DNA of 64,000 nt from Ophioderma brevispina (lineage: Eukaryota; Echinodermata; Ophiuroidea; Amphilepidida; Ophiodermatidae): contig JAMKCH010007078.1 in NCBI GenBank assembly GCA_023653785.1, forward strand, positions 62,001-126,000, in the 5' to 3' direction. The notes under the pieces were generated by a model. The model did no database searches. It was not told the origin of the DNA and saw only the letters and a program-made list of their open reading frames with translations. How positions within the stretch are numbered: position 1 is the stretch's first letter; each line of letters starts with the position of its first letter. This document shows, in pieces, positions 35,038 through 47,758 of the stretch. Made by a program: the position numbers and the translations under genes.

Positions 35038-36818
35038 TCTCAAAACACCATTTGTCTATGAATTCTTTGTCTCTTAATAATCTTTACACGTAATGAGTGA
35101 ATCACACGTTTACACATTTCGACCAAGCGATCTGTTTGTTTCTTTTTCAAACCGTGATCCTGTTCTTGATAAGAAAAAATGATGCAAATAAAAAAAAACA
35201 CATTAATCTGTTGATTTCTTTCTATAGTTCGCCGCGGCTTTAACGCGAATACACCATGTCGATTGCCTATCATTTAAAACGGTTTGTTGAAATGATTTCA
35301 ACCACATTGCAGTATACATGTCCAATTCATTACCATGTTCGGAAATGAAATGTCCGAAACTGATCCGAAAATGAAATGTTATAATTATGCAGTAAAACCG
35401 TCGATATTACATGGTAGCATACATGTATAAACAAATTTCACAAATGTAAAGTGATGTTTTTTTAAAATAGCAATGAGTAAAGACAGAAAGGTTCAAAAGT
35501 TGATGCAGCGCAACCGCAATGTTGCCCGCAGAGTGTCCGTGCAGTTGACTGCAGAGGGCCAAGTCGCTTCGCCATTGATTCTGCACTGCCAAAGACGGAT
35601 GATTTGAAAATAGCGCATTGAAGCTGATTATAGCATCATTGATGCTGTGTACGGTCACCTTGACGCAAGTCCAAAACCACCTCAAACTACGATTCAAACT
35701 CCTGAATAACTAGACAATAACACGGTGAACTTGATACCAATTTTAAAACAGTAATTTTATTTTAATTGTTGTCGAAATCAATCGCATCAAACATGATTAG
35801 GTTCAATAACAAAGATTTATCTATAATAAGTTTTTAAATTAATGAACTACTAGACTTACGTCTGGGTGTGCGGACGGCAGCAAGATTACCTATTAAGATG
35901 CAAAACTTGCAATAGTCTGGCGAATATCCCGAGCAAACTTCACTTCCAATAGTGGGACGTGTCCCGGACGACTTGTCCTTACTGAGAAAACCAGCTCCTA
36001 ATGACTCCCTATGCTCGGAGGTCGACTAAATATAAAGTCCACTAGTGCTGTAGCTTGTTTACCCTTGGATAACTCAGAGGCCATGAAATACGGAAACCAA
36101 CCACGGCTACACAATCGGACAAACTGCTGGAGCTGAGACTACTATGACAATGTCCACTAATGGAGATTTGTACTAGACTTGATTACTGTCACTGTCAACT
36201 TGGAAACTCTGCTAATAACTTGGAGCACGATTGTATTAAACTCTCCTTGGAGTAATGATTTTGTGATACTCTGCTAATCTCTCTCACCAGGGCTTTATAT
36301 ATCCTCTCAACAATACTAGACGGATGGTCCTCTCTATAGAGGTCATGTACTAAATATAGTCCATTACATCATAAGTCTGGAAATGCTCTTCCATTCCACA
36401 TGTACTGTATAGATTTGGGATCTCATAGCAGCTACTCACTGAATGTGTAATTATACAGCAGTGGCCACCTATGGCCAGACACATGTCACCTTGAGCTAGG
36501 CTAGTTCTGATCCTAGTCTCAAGTAAACTTCAGAACCTTCTCCGCGTTCTCTGAATTGCTACATACACACCAGCTAGGCCACCAACCAGTATATGTTCTC
36601 TTATTTTAGTTAGATTAATTTACATATTTTATGTGCTAATTATGACTAATCTACTACAAGTAACATAAATCATTGCTAATTGTTGGGGCCTGTAACAATG
36701 CTCTTTATCCATAGTATATCGAGTGAGTCCTGACGGTGGCTTTGGGCTATGCCATACCAAACCAATACCATTACATTGTGGATTTTTACGTAACGCATCC
36801 ACGGGGAACCAATCTAAT
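35038..36818. other. intergenic, no gene seen
   Basis: From about 35850 to 36600 base composition is less AT-rich, but no open frame or known repeat emerges. Confidence 0.4.
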
Positions 36819-37866
36819 ATTAATTTTTTGGCCAAAGATTTAAGTTCATCTAAACTGGAGTTTTACTGGTTCTTTTTAGGAGTGTTCCAGCTTTCATGAG
36901 ATTTTTAGTTGGTGTAATTTGGGTCTGGTTCAGGAGTTATGGCTAATTATCTGAGACAGTTGAAAAACCTGTTGGGCCAGTTTCGGCTATCCTGATATCA
37001 ATTAAGTTGCCATTGAAAATCACCTTCAAGACATTCTTTATTGAAAATTAAAATAAAAAGTAGGTAAAAAGTGCTGCTTCTTGTGAAATAACATAATTTA
37101 TAACTTTAAAATGTCGCAATTGCTAATAAATACATGTAGCATTAAGAAATTCAATTCCAAACAGTCTTGTTGTGTCTGCTTTACTCCAGAACCATAAAAC
37201 ACCCTTGTTGAAAGTAAACTGAGACCTTTGAACACCAACCATATACATCCTTTCCTTTATTGCTCTTTGTTCAAAACTGGTTTCTTCATCATATTCCTCC
37301 CTGGCATCTTGGAGGCACTGGGGAATAGGGGAAGGGTAAATTGTCCCTCCACATTAGAGCGTTGTCCACATTTGTCCCTCAACAGATTTGTAGACTGTTA
37401 CACTGTTACATTGACTGTTTCAGCAGTCAATTTCCCCAAATTTCCATGAATTTCATGATTATTGTCCCTCTGAGAGTGAGTCCTCATTTCACCCACAACA
37501 TAATAATTTCTGGTGCTTTCACTGAAAAATAATATATTGATTAGTTCAATGCATGATAATACATTCACTGTGATCTGTACAATATTCTTTTGTTTGAAAA
37601 GTGTTTAATCCCACAATGATGCTACACGCCTTATGCCTTTAGTTTCTTGAACCTTCAGGTGAAACTGGCCCAAGTGGTATTTTATCCTTTGTGTTCAATT
37701 TACAATATCTCCGCTTCGGATCCATTAAATTGGATGGAATAAGAGCGAGGATTTAGATAAGGATCTTGTCTAACAAATAAATTCAAATATCTGGCAAAAA
37801 TGCACAGTTTACATTTTTTTTTATAATTTTTAGTTTGATTGTATAGTTTTATTGGGACAGTCTGTA
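36819..37866. mobile_element. mariner-like MITE, copy 2 (left end lost)
   Basis: Aligns with 29460-30518 over its whole length in the same orientation. The right terminus GGGACAGTCTGTA is present; the left 30-bp terminus is missing, with alignment starting at ATTAATTTTTTGGCC. Confidence 0.9.
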
Positions 37867-37984
37867 TATTGCATGATTTTATGTCCCGATATAGTATTTT
37901 AGTCCACATCAATAAGACCTTCGCTCTATAATGATCCACATATATTGCAATCAATGACATCTCTTTAAAATGCTGAGCATCTTA

Positions 37985-38730
37985 TAGTACATGTGGAACT
38001 GTATTTTTGTGAAAATTACATATACAATCTTGCAACCAAGGTTTTTCTAAATCGAAATTTCACAAGGATTCCAAAAATCATGGGTGTCGTTTTTGAAAGC
38101 GTTCTTGGTTTTAGGTGGATTTAGGCAAGGCTACACAGGGGTCAAAATATAAAAAGGATCAAAAGGTGTTTTCAGAAAGGTATAGTTTGTATATCTGAGG
38201 GTTATAGTTCAAAAGTTATAAGGCAAAACAGGTTCAAGGTCACACTGGGGGTAACATTTCAGGTTCATCCAATTATTTTAAAAATGGCTCCAAATTGTTC
38301 ATCTTACTGTACAGAAACCGAAAATATACAGGTCATCGACGTTTTAATGATAATTATGGCCGGGGTCCACTCAGTAGCCATATCTGTAAAAAGTCTCACT
38401 TGCAAAGGGTGAAATGCAGAATCTATATACATTTTCCTATTCAGTATGACCCGGTAAACGATTTACAACCAGTTTCAATAAAATCGGACCATTCTGAAAC
38501 ATATGACCTTGAACTCTCTTGTGCCTACTCTACTAAAACAAAAGGTCGTAGATATGTCAAACTATAACTTTTTGGGAACATTATGAGCAACCGAACAGAT
38601 TGGTATATATTTATAAATAATTTAAACACTTCTATTTTTTATCCCTGTACAAAAATGACACACATTGATGCTTAGATTCTTCATGAAATGCTGTATTGGA
38701 GAAACATTGGTGTCAACATTTGTAAATCAA
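37985..38730 (+). repeat. interspersed repeat, partner at 42.9-43.7 kb
   Basis: Shares with 42880-43730, in order: AGTACATGTGGAACTGT, AATCTTGCAACCAAGGTTTT, CCAAAAATCATGGGTGTC, ATATACAGGTC and a GGAAAAACA-like/GGTGTCAA end. Faint resemblance to the interior of 2330-3320 suggests one superfamily. The 90-codon frame at 38295-38567 is not conserved between the copies. Confidence 0.7.
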
Positions 38731-39351
38731 AATATCAATTACATTTCCACATATACTATTAATAGCAGGCTTTACACACTAGCGCTCAGCCTGGACTTAT
38801 TTAAAGACTTTGATATCTTAGACCACAATATACTTTTTTTGCACAAACCCTCCACATACGGAATCAGATGCATTAATATACTGAATTAAGATGAATAAAC
38901 TGAGATCTATCTGGCAGGCAGAAAACTGCGCTTTTACCAATCATCAGTCATCTCCCAAAACATCTCACATCGTCAGTTTAGTAGGTTGTGTCTCATAATA
39001 AACTCAATCTTTACTGATCCTACTGTACTATTCCATTGTATTGTATTGTTTTTATGTCCACCAACCTCAAATTGAATTATCTTCGCCTGTCCACTGATTC
39101 TGCTCCAAATTGAATCATATATCCAACTCGCTAACAATTGTCATTGTTACATTAATATTAAAAAAAAAAAAAACATATGTAAGGTAAATAAAACCAAATT
39201 TCTTTGCATTTTGGCTAGAAGACACAAATAATTGAATATAACACACATTCCACATTTCCAAAATGTATCCATACATATATAATGAAGTAATCTGCAAAAT
39301 GTGTTCATACTTAGCTCAAGACATTTATGTTTAAATGTTACAATAACGCAC
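38731..39351. other. intergenic, nothing recognised
   Basis: No gene or repeat identified. Confidence 0.4.
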
Positions 39352-39690
39352 TCTTAAAGGTGGTTGTTCCGATTTATGTGCATTGTGTTCTCTACTTGAT
39401 ATGAGAGCCTGGCACTTGCTCAAGTACCGTGGGAAACAAACTTGCGGTTTTGATGGTAGACGCAATAATGCATGTTGCAAAGCCCTATTCAATACTGTGC
39501 TAATAAAAGTGGTTAAACACTAAAACGGCGGTTTTTTGTTTATATCTTGGGAATGAAATGGATTCGAGGCTCAAATTTCAGGACGACAATGAGAAAAATA
39601 CGGCCTTTCATCTGACATCAAAATCGATACTACTTCCGGGTAAATCGGGGGGGGGGGTCCCAAAGACGATCGGAACACGACCCTTTAAAT
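39352..39690. mobile_element. possible TTAA-flanked MITE
   Basis: TTAAAGGTGGTTGTTCCGAT at the left matches, imperfectly and inverted, ATCGGAACACGACCCTTTAA at the right. TTAA stands at both ends. About 335 bp long, non-coding. Confidence 0.5.
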
Positions 39691-40857
39691 AAATATATAA
39701 TTTATTATCAATACAGCAATTCATATATATGTATACTCCTCGACATGCATCTGACATCTCATAAAAAAAGTTACAAAAAAATAAATCCTCGCAGAAAATG
39801 TAGTAAAGGCCGAAGGCGTTATCATCGACAAATCCACAAATCCTTGCATTAAAATTATAGTTAATCGCTTTCAACTTTTACGAACAACCTTAAGAAACAC
39901 AATATATAGCAATATAACTCAAATGATTCAGTAAATTCGTATGCGTCAATCTCTGGCATCCCCTTTATTTTTATTTTTCATCACTCTCATATTCTAATAC
40001 CCCCAAACGCCTTGCAGTTTTCAAATTACTTATCGATTCTCTTATATCCTAATATTTCATTGTCATGCACGACACATCACTTAGACATAAACATTTGGGC
40101 TAAATTCCAACATATGCTTTCCCATAAATATTTACCGGTAACATTAGTACTTTGTTCATAATCGGCGTCCATATTTATTTGGGAGAGCCGAGTTTCACGA
40201 CATGCGTTAATGTGTCATCTACACGATTTGCTTATAGCATAATTGTGTTTCCTATATCTCATTTTGTTTTGTATACTTTGTATATTACAGATAGTGATAG
40301 TGAAGATAAATTAAACTGGACTGGATTTCTAATGAAATAGCCTAGCTTCATTTGAAATTCACACCGTTTATATATAGAAAATTAAGTTTAAAAGGTTTCC
40401 ACTAATATTTCACAGATTATTATTTCCAAATAGAACAACCCATTTCATTTGACGTACTCTCTGTGGAAGATTTAAGTCCGTTAAAGGCGGAATATGGGTT
40501 TCATTTGGAAAAGCAAATCCACAAGACAATTACCATAACCTCAATAGATATGAATACGAAAGTCAGGTCTCATTTCTCTCAGAAATGTTGGCCTATTAAC
40601 GATAGTCGACAGGATCTTGCACAAATCAAAATCATTTTCTTTTCTTTCTGTGGTAATATCTATTTTAAGAATTGGGAGAGATTGGAGAGGTTAGACAAAT
40701 GTCAAATGACTTACAGTGCATTGTAACATTTGAATTGTACGTTTGTACTGTGAATTGGATATACCGTGTTCGTGTTAAAACGCCTATATATTCCGTTTAT
40801 TACACCTTATGAACAAAATAATGCCATTTCAATTGCTAATTCCTACTACACACGTGC
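39691..40857. other. intergenic, no gene seen
   Basis: Short frames without family signatures. Confidence 0.4.
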
Positions 40858-40972
40858 CATTTCCCTTGGAAAATAGATCGGACTATTTCTCTACAACCTC
40901 GTCCTTAGAGTGACGGGTTCGAGGTGATAGTCCGTAGCCAGTACCTCGGGAAAATAGGGTGCTCTATTTCAA
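40858..40972 (+). repeat. interspersed repeat, partner at 23631-23832
   Basis: Shorter homologue of the 23.6-kb repeat, without its central extra segment. Confidence 0.6.
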
Positions 40973-42869
40973 CATTTGGAACAACGATTTGATTTATATC
41001 TTTTAATAGTTTGCCAAAGGACCCAAGTTACTGGAAATACACTGAAAAATGACTGACATGGGAAAGGAGCCATTTTCTTTGGGTGTCACAACTACGGCAA
41101 ACAGTTTGGTTAACATATCCACTGGGTCATGGGAGCGACAATGTTACCCAACAATAAAGTGTGTGAAGGAATGCTAGAAGTTTAGTCGATTATGTGTGTG
41201 CCTCACAAAGCGTGCTAACTTAAAGAGAGACATTATTTTTTTTTTTTTCGCAAAATTGTCCATCCAGCATTTGAGTAATCAATGCAACCGTTGAGCGGAG
41301 CTATTCAATATTACACTAAGTGCCTAAGGGGGGAGGGGGTTCCATAAGTAAACCTAAGATTTATTTTTTGCGAGTTTCTCACTCGTTAAAAAATTTTCGA
41401 ACTCCAATTGTTTGTATTTGTGTACTTATCGATGCGCTTCTTTCCGTTAATGGGATAATTCGCTTGGGTTCCTAGGAACCCCCCTTAGCACCACCGGGCA
41501 GTGTGATTTTTAAAAATAAAATTAGCACCCCCTTATGCCAGAAATATTTTTCTGCTTAGTATGTTCATATGCATAACAAAATTTAACTCCACTGAGCGCC
41601 GCTTTGGCAGCACAGTGTATTGAGCTCTTGAAAAACCTTGCTCTTGTAACATCTTAAGGCGGTTTCCATGACAAAAGTTCTACCATCTTACTTAGCAACT
41701 ACCAGAGAACATTTTGTGCTACTTTTGGAACTACGGAACTTTAATTTTCCTTGATTTATCCAAAACTGTCATTCTTTATGTTGTGTATTGTTATATACAC
41801 TACTAGAGGGAGAGCATGATATCATAGGGGCCTTATTTAAGGAATTCGTTTACCTCACACGCTAAATAAAGGTTTAACACCCTTTGGTAGTTAGTATGGA
41901 CCCTCTACATCAATGCTAGGTAGGTAGTACTCTCAAATTGTGGTATCACTTTTTCATAGGGGCCAATTTAGTTTTACACCAGGGGGTCAAACTTAAAATG
42001 CCCCAATCATGTAAAAGGTTGCCCTCTTGTCCATCTAATTGTAAGGATTCCCAAAATGTATAGTTGTACCACCTACACCACTGGTTTTGGATATAAGTAA
42101 AATGGCTAAAATGGTAAAAAAAGTTCAATTTTAATTTGTACGGGTCAACCTTAAAGTAATCTGATTATCTTTAAATCCTACAAGTTTTGCCTGAGGTTTA
42201 AGGATTCCATAAATGTATATTTTTTGTATTATGTTTAACTTCTACTTCCCGGAGATAAGGGTCAAGAAGGTCAACACCAATTGGATACCGTAAAATCTCG
42301 TATACAAGCACCGTGGGCCTATAATAGGTACCATTTTCGAAAAAAACCCACAATAAGAAATATTTGACTAGCGCCCTCATAGTATATTCTGCAGATGAAC
42401 AACTACTCGCTGGCGTAATATGAATCGCCAAATCGCTCGTTGGTCTATTTAGGCAAACTCATTCCTGCAACCCCTGTCCTGACCTTGCGAGCAATCAAAT
42501 GACATAGCTTTGTAACCGCTGTTTCAGCCAAGGCCTTAATTCGTAAGAGTGCCACGTAAGAGGATTTGTTTCCCCAGCAATCGGTCTAAACATACACATG
42601 GCAAATCCAAAAACTCTAGACACATGTTATGCAATTTTTTTTTAATTCCTTGTGATTTGGTTGGACCGCTTACTGGGGCAACGAATTTCCATTATTGCAC
42701 TCTACAGCGAATATCTATTAGAGCATGGACAAAACCCTATTATTATTCGCACCTCTCAGTAGCCAGGTGCTAACTTATGTTTGTACCATGATTGTCACCT
42801 CATCTATAGCCCGCGTGATAGTATAGACGCTATTACAATTATCCTACGTTATACTTTTTTTCACCTTTA
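40973..42869. other. intergenic with a small G-run TIR element
   Basis: 41316-41496 is a short relative of the 17.5-kb element: CTAAGTGCCTAAGGGGGG at one end, GGAACCCCCCTTAGCACC at the other, and a shared ATGCGCTTCTTT interior word. Otherwise no gene is seen. Confidence 0.45.
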
Positions 42870-43740
42870 GGGCAAACTAGTACATGTGGAACTGTTATTT
42901 TTGTGAAAATTTTCATACACAATCTTGCAACCAAGGTTTTCCTAAATCAAACTGTATGGGATTCATTCCAAAAATCATGGGTGTCATGTTTAAAATGTGT
43001 TCTGATGTATGCTAGAGGCAAGGTTATACAGGGGTTAACAAAGAGGGCAAAAATGTGTTTTTTAAAGTATAACAATCATTTCAGTACCTTTCAATGATTA
43101 CCGAAAGGTAAGTTGCCTATGAGGGTTTGGTAAGAAAAAAAAACACACGGGTTTACAAGTCAAAATCATGTTCAAGGTCCACCCTTGGGTCAATTTCAGA
43201 TGCATCAGGTTCTGTTACTTTTTACATTGGTGTGCAAACTTGGGTTCGTCTTATTGTTTCAGAACCTACAATATACAGGTCGCATTGTCAATGGGTTTTG
43301 AGATGGCTTAAAAGAGGGCAATTTGCCGGGTCCACGGAGTCTAATGGAGATCACTATCCATACTGTAAAATTCTCACTTTAAAAGGTGACACACACGATC
43401 TATATATATTTTTCTTATTTAGTGAATGAACGATTTAAAACCAGTTTCAAAACAATCGGACCATTCGATAAATTTGAGACTTGAAATGTCTTGACGATTG
43501 TCTAAAACCTAGGCGTAATATGGCAAACTTACCTTTTAGAAACCTTAATGAGCAACCGAAAAAGACATGTATATGTTTTAAAACAATTTACGCACTTTTG
43601 TTTTACCTCTTTACACATTTTGCCCTATTATACAACACCCAAGAACACATTTAAACAATGACACCCAGATTTTCAGATTCTCCATGGAATGTGTATTGGA
43701 AAAACAGTGGTGTCAAAATTTGTATATGACAAAAAATAAA
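42870..43740 (+). repeat. interspersed repeat, partner at 38.0-38.7 kb
   Basis: Second copy of the 37985-38730 family, same orientation, somewhat longer. Confidence 0.7.
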
Positions 43741-45137
43741 CCAAAACAATAATTAGCATTTTAAGTGAAGAAAGTTATTTTTTGACCTAAAAAGTGCAAC
43801 GGAACAATTCTTGTGATATCATTATTCTAATTGGCCAACAGAATAATGTTGTCAAAAGTCAGAAAATCAACAATGGGGAAACATGTAGAAAATGAGGGAA
43901 AGTATTGTGCAGGGGTGCAAAGTAAAACCGTTATAATTGTTTGAAACCTACCCTCCCCTTATTCATCTGGTCAGAGGATAAACCAAACGTATAGTTTGCC
44001 ATATCTTCTGTCATTAGTTTCATATTTTATAGGCTCATAACGAGTTAAGATCTTGGGGTATCCATTCCGATTGCTCCGATTTTGTCTGGTCATATCCCAT
44101 TAAAGAAAAGGCATATTTGATCTGCATTTGACATTTAGTATGTAAATTAAATGTAAGTTATTATGCCCTACAATGGCGTCTGCGCTTGGAGAGCTAAGGC
44201 GTTCAATCCTCACATTGAACGCCCCAGAAGGGCATCCGGTCAAATTAATCTTTTGCTCCAATAAGTCCTGCACGCATCAGAATCGCTGTATAATATAAGC
44301 TGATCCGGCACCCCGGTAGCGAGGACACAACCCGGATTTAAAAACTTGTGATTGAGGGCAAGTATTACATTTTCTATTCCGTGGACTAGAATTTGGCACC
44401 ATTTTTGAAAAGAATCGAGCATTCTGAAAATGTTACCCCTGGATGACCTAGACCTTTATTGCATGTCTCCGCTACGTATACTCTATATTTTCCTCATCAT
44501 TCTAAGTAAACAACGCCAAAATTGTTTGTCTATTCAATTAATTTGAGATCAAACCATTAATGATTTCGAATTTCTTGCATATTGTTCGAATATAACAATT
44601 GACGGCTGTTTAGGAACTGATCATTCGCTTCCGATCCACGAATAAATAGTCTTTTCAGTGCAGGACGGCAAAACCACTTGGTCACCACTTGGTCGTTATT
44701 TCAGTGAACATTTTGTTAACAATCACAAGTCATCATTTAATATAAAAATATCCAAGGATACATGACAACCAGTTCAAAAGTTTCCGATAGACCAACAACG
44801 ACTCCCTGTAGTTCTATGTACCTGTAATTATGATATTTATATGATGCTAAAAAACTGAGTAACCACAATTTGGACTCAGTTTTAAGGATTAGTATCATGA
44901 TTCCTTTAGCCTAAAAATGTTGCTCTGTTGGTTCTTGTTTTCTTGGTTTTTAATTTTGTAGAATACACAGCTCTCGTGACTCTATGTCCAATTTGAAGTT
45001 TCAACCACCTTTACTGTGGAATTTTTGTTACAAAAATGTCTCAATAAGAACCATTGGTAAACAATTAATAAACAATCTTGTCTTGCATGAACTTTTAAAA
45101 TATGGATAAAAAGATTATTACCTTTCATTCTCCCGCA
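43741..45137. other. 3' flank of the receptor gene, no other gene seen
   Basis: On the - strand an ATTAAA lies at about 44960 and an AATAAA at about 44454-44459. Either could serve as poly(A) signal for the receptor, but nothing decides between them. Confidence 0.35.
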
Positions 45138-46342
45138 TCACAATCCTAAGAATTCCTCGCACGTGTAGCCATTGCTGTTTGACGCAGAGCGGTGCGACTG
45201 GGCCTCTGGTAGGCGTCTTTCTCCAAGAGGTCGACCTTGGTGTGTTGAGGCTGACCTCACCCTCATGATGCAATCACTCTTACCATTACCTTCGTCGAGC
45301 ATGACTTCTGGCAAGACAACTGACAGGGCATCGCGTGAGCTGAACTCATTCACGAGCACAAATCCATGGGTTAGGCATAGTTAGCAATAGACATATAGTT
45401 CAAGATATTACGAATATCTGAATTTGTTTTCCTTGTTTGACATGATGTGGAGATGTATTTTCGTAAACATAAACCATATGTGAACACCGGAACGGTCGCC
45501 AAAAGAGTCCAAAAATACAGTGATGTAAGGACGATGAGCGCAATCTTCGGCGGGTTTGGATCTGTTTGGATAGACGACTCGTTTCCCATCAATGTCAAGA
45601 TGCTATTACGACAAAGCGTTCTTGCAAGCTGCGTGTAGTGGAACTCAATGATAATAAACGGAACTACGTACAGGATAAAAAATAAAAACACAACGTACAT
45701 CTGGGCATTCTTGTCTGTCATTGACATATATACACACAGCAATCCGAACGTTGTTGTCTTAGTCAAAAAGAATACTGGAATGCCGATCAAACAACCAAAT
45801 ACCCATGAGAGAAACACGACGAACATGGGGTGATCAAAGAGCTGTTGCTTCACGCGAGATTCAAGGCCTTTGACGATGGCATTGTATCTTTCTCGGCTTA
45901 GTGCTACTAAAGAAAAAATACACGCGGCTTGCGCAACAATTGGAAGATAGTGCTTCACCTTACACGCTGCCGATCCGAGCAACCAACAAGCTATTAATTC
46001 ATGCCTGATATTGAATGGTGCAGTACCAAGCATGTAAAGCAAGTCACTGATAGCTAAATTAACTATCAAAATATTTGGAGCACTATGAAGATGCCTACTA
46101 AACACTATAACAAAAAGAAGGGATAGGTTACCGATCAAACCAAACAAAGTGACCACGAACAGTACAATACAATGTCCAAGTCTATTCAATTCTGGTTGAC
46201 AAAAAGAGGAAAAGTCGAAATTTTTGTAATCGAAGGTGTCCGTCACTTTTGACTGGTTTAATTCGGTACTGTTTTCAAATTCATAGTTTGAATTCCAAAG
46301 TGCACCATCGTGACTATCCATTGTAAAATTATATTGGTCCAT
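45138..46342 (-). CDS. rhodopsin-type neuropeptide GPCR, frame broken in TM7
   Basis: A seven-transmembrane receptor at the plasma membrane coupling a probable peptide ligand to G proteins. The 323-residue frame starts at 46342 (G at -3 and +4 around the ATG). Visible features: extracellular N-terminus with sequons N5, N24 and N29; TM1 with G-N at 71-72; TM2 LAISD with D100; Cys127 and Cys203 for the TM3-ECL2 disulfide; E-R-Y at 151-153 in place of DRY; W180 in TM4; P228 in TM5; P285 in TM6, where the usual C-W-x-P reads A-T-V-P. The ALSRERYNAIV segment resembles bombesin/CCHamide/endothelin-type receptors. TM7 stops at residue 323, but NPWIC (45358-45372) follows in the second frame and LVNEFSSRDAL plus a Ser/Arg-rich tail to 45138 in the third. 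The gene is intronless. It is either a recent pseudogene or a consensus error; the peptide ligand class cannot be fixed. Confidence 0.85.
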
Positions 46343-47667
46343 GTCAAACTTGGTGGTAATCGTCGCTCTTTTATTGTATCGTAGTCAACGTCCTCCTGGG
46401 TATAACAGTTTAAGAAGTTTTATGAAGAAAAACAAATCCCTTCATTTTAGCCATTAAAACAATCGCTTTAATTCCCGGCATGTATCCACTATATCAGTCC
46501 GTGTCAGCTTTTTGGAATCACACTTTATCACCATACAAAGTAGTGCTATCCATCCATTCTAAGCATATTGAAGTGCGTTTTCACAAAAAGCATGCCATCC
46601 TCAAGTAGATGGACTATTAGAAAGTTTCAACCAATTCAGATGTCATATCACATTCTGTCTACATGTCTATCGCCTATCCAGTGATTGAACTATTCCCGCA
46701 GTAAGTCTCTCGTTATAGCAAATTTTAATGACGTAACTGTATGTGACTTGCCATATTGATCAATGCTGAGCTTAATGTAATTGCTTTTTCATGAGCCCCG
46801 GATAGTCTCGAATTCGCATGTCAGGTTATGTGACAAGCTTCAACTAACGCACGCGAAATTGTAACATATGTTCAAGCAATTCAAGAAGTTCTGCTCAGCA
46901 AACTTAAATATACAGTGAAACTGGTGGTAGACGCATTACGCTTTTACTCTTGCATATTATTTGGTTTAACGCCAGTCAATGTCGTTATGTGTCAACAGTT
47001 AATCACATTAAAATAACATTCTACATATGTCAAAAATGTCACCAACGATCATCTTATGATATCGTTAATATAAATGGCCGTTCGAACCGGTGTGTGATCA
47101 ATCACATCCTATGCGACATTGCATTACCGTACAATTACATGGATGATGTCCTTAAACGAAAAAGCTTTCCAATTTACTCCATACATGGAACAAACAAATA
47201 TTCATTTGGATATGTGTGTAATCCTTCAAGTAATATTATTCCGACTTTCTTTCAACGGTCACTGTTTTCACTCTGAGTAATTGACTTTCATGGCCAATGC
47301 AAATTGAGCTATGTGCTGATTTGCGTCATTCATTTAATCTCCTTGTGCAGAAGTGGATTAGTCGTCCATCTGAATCCGTCTGAATTCTGAAAGTAAGCAG
47401 AACAACACAAGATTTATTATTAATTTAATGCAACATTTCAATTAGAAATTGTAATTACTACTTAAAATCCATAAAAATCTACCCTATGATATAAACATGT
47501 ACATACGAAGTTACTCCATTGTTTCTGACCACTGCTTTGGGTTACTATTTCTGGAATTTAAAAGTTGTTAGTAGATATAAATAATCATTTAACGCATACA
47601 AAGATTCCCATCATTTGATTGGTGGATATCACACAACGTACATTTATGTACTATTTTCCGATGTTGC
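46343..47667. other. 5' flank of the receptor gene
   Basis: No TATA box or promoter can be singled out. The 108-codon + strand frame at 46950-47276 has no recognisable domain. Confidence 0.35.
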
Positions 47668-47758
47668 AGGGAAAAGGGTAGCTATCAAAAGTAACTATTG
47701 CTTCATGATTACGTCAAGCCAGGGTAACAATAACTTTTTATAGCAGCCTTTTCCCTGG
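47668..47758. repeat. small inverted repeat
   Basis: CAGGGAAAAGGGTAGCTAT..AAAGTAACTATTG pairs with the complement of CAATAACTTTTTATAGCAG then CCTTTTCCCTGG. It could be a short foldback element. Confidence 0.5.

Noticed and set aside
46950..47276. 108-codon + strand frame upstream of the GPCR
   Set aside because: No domain, no repeat support, AT-rich codons; probably a chance frame.
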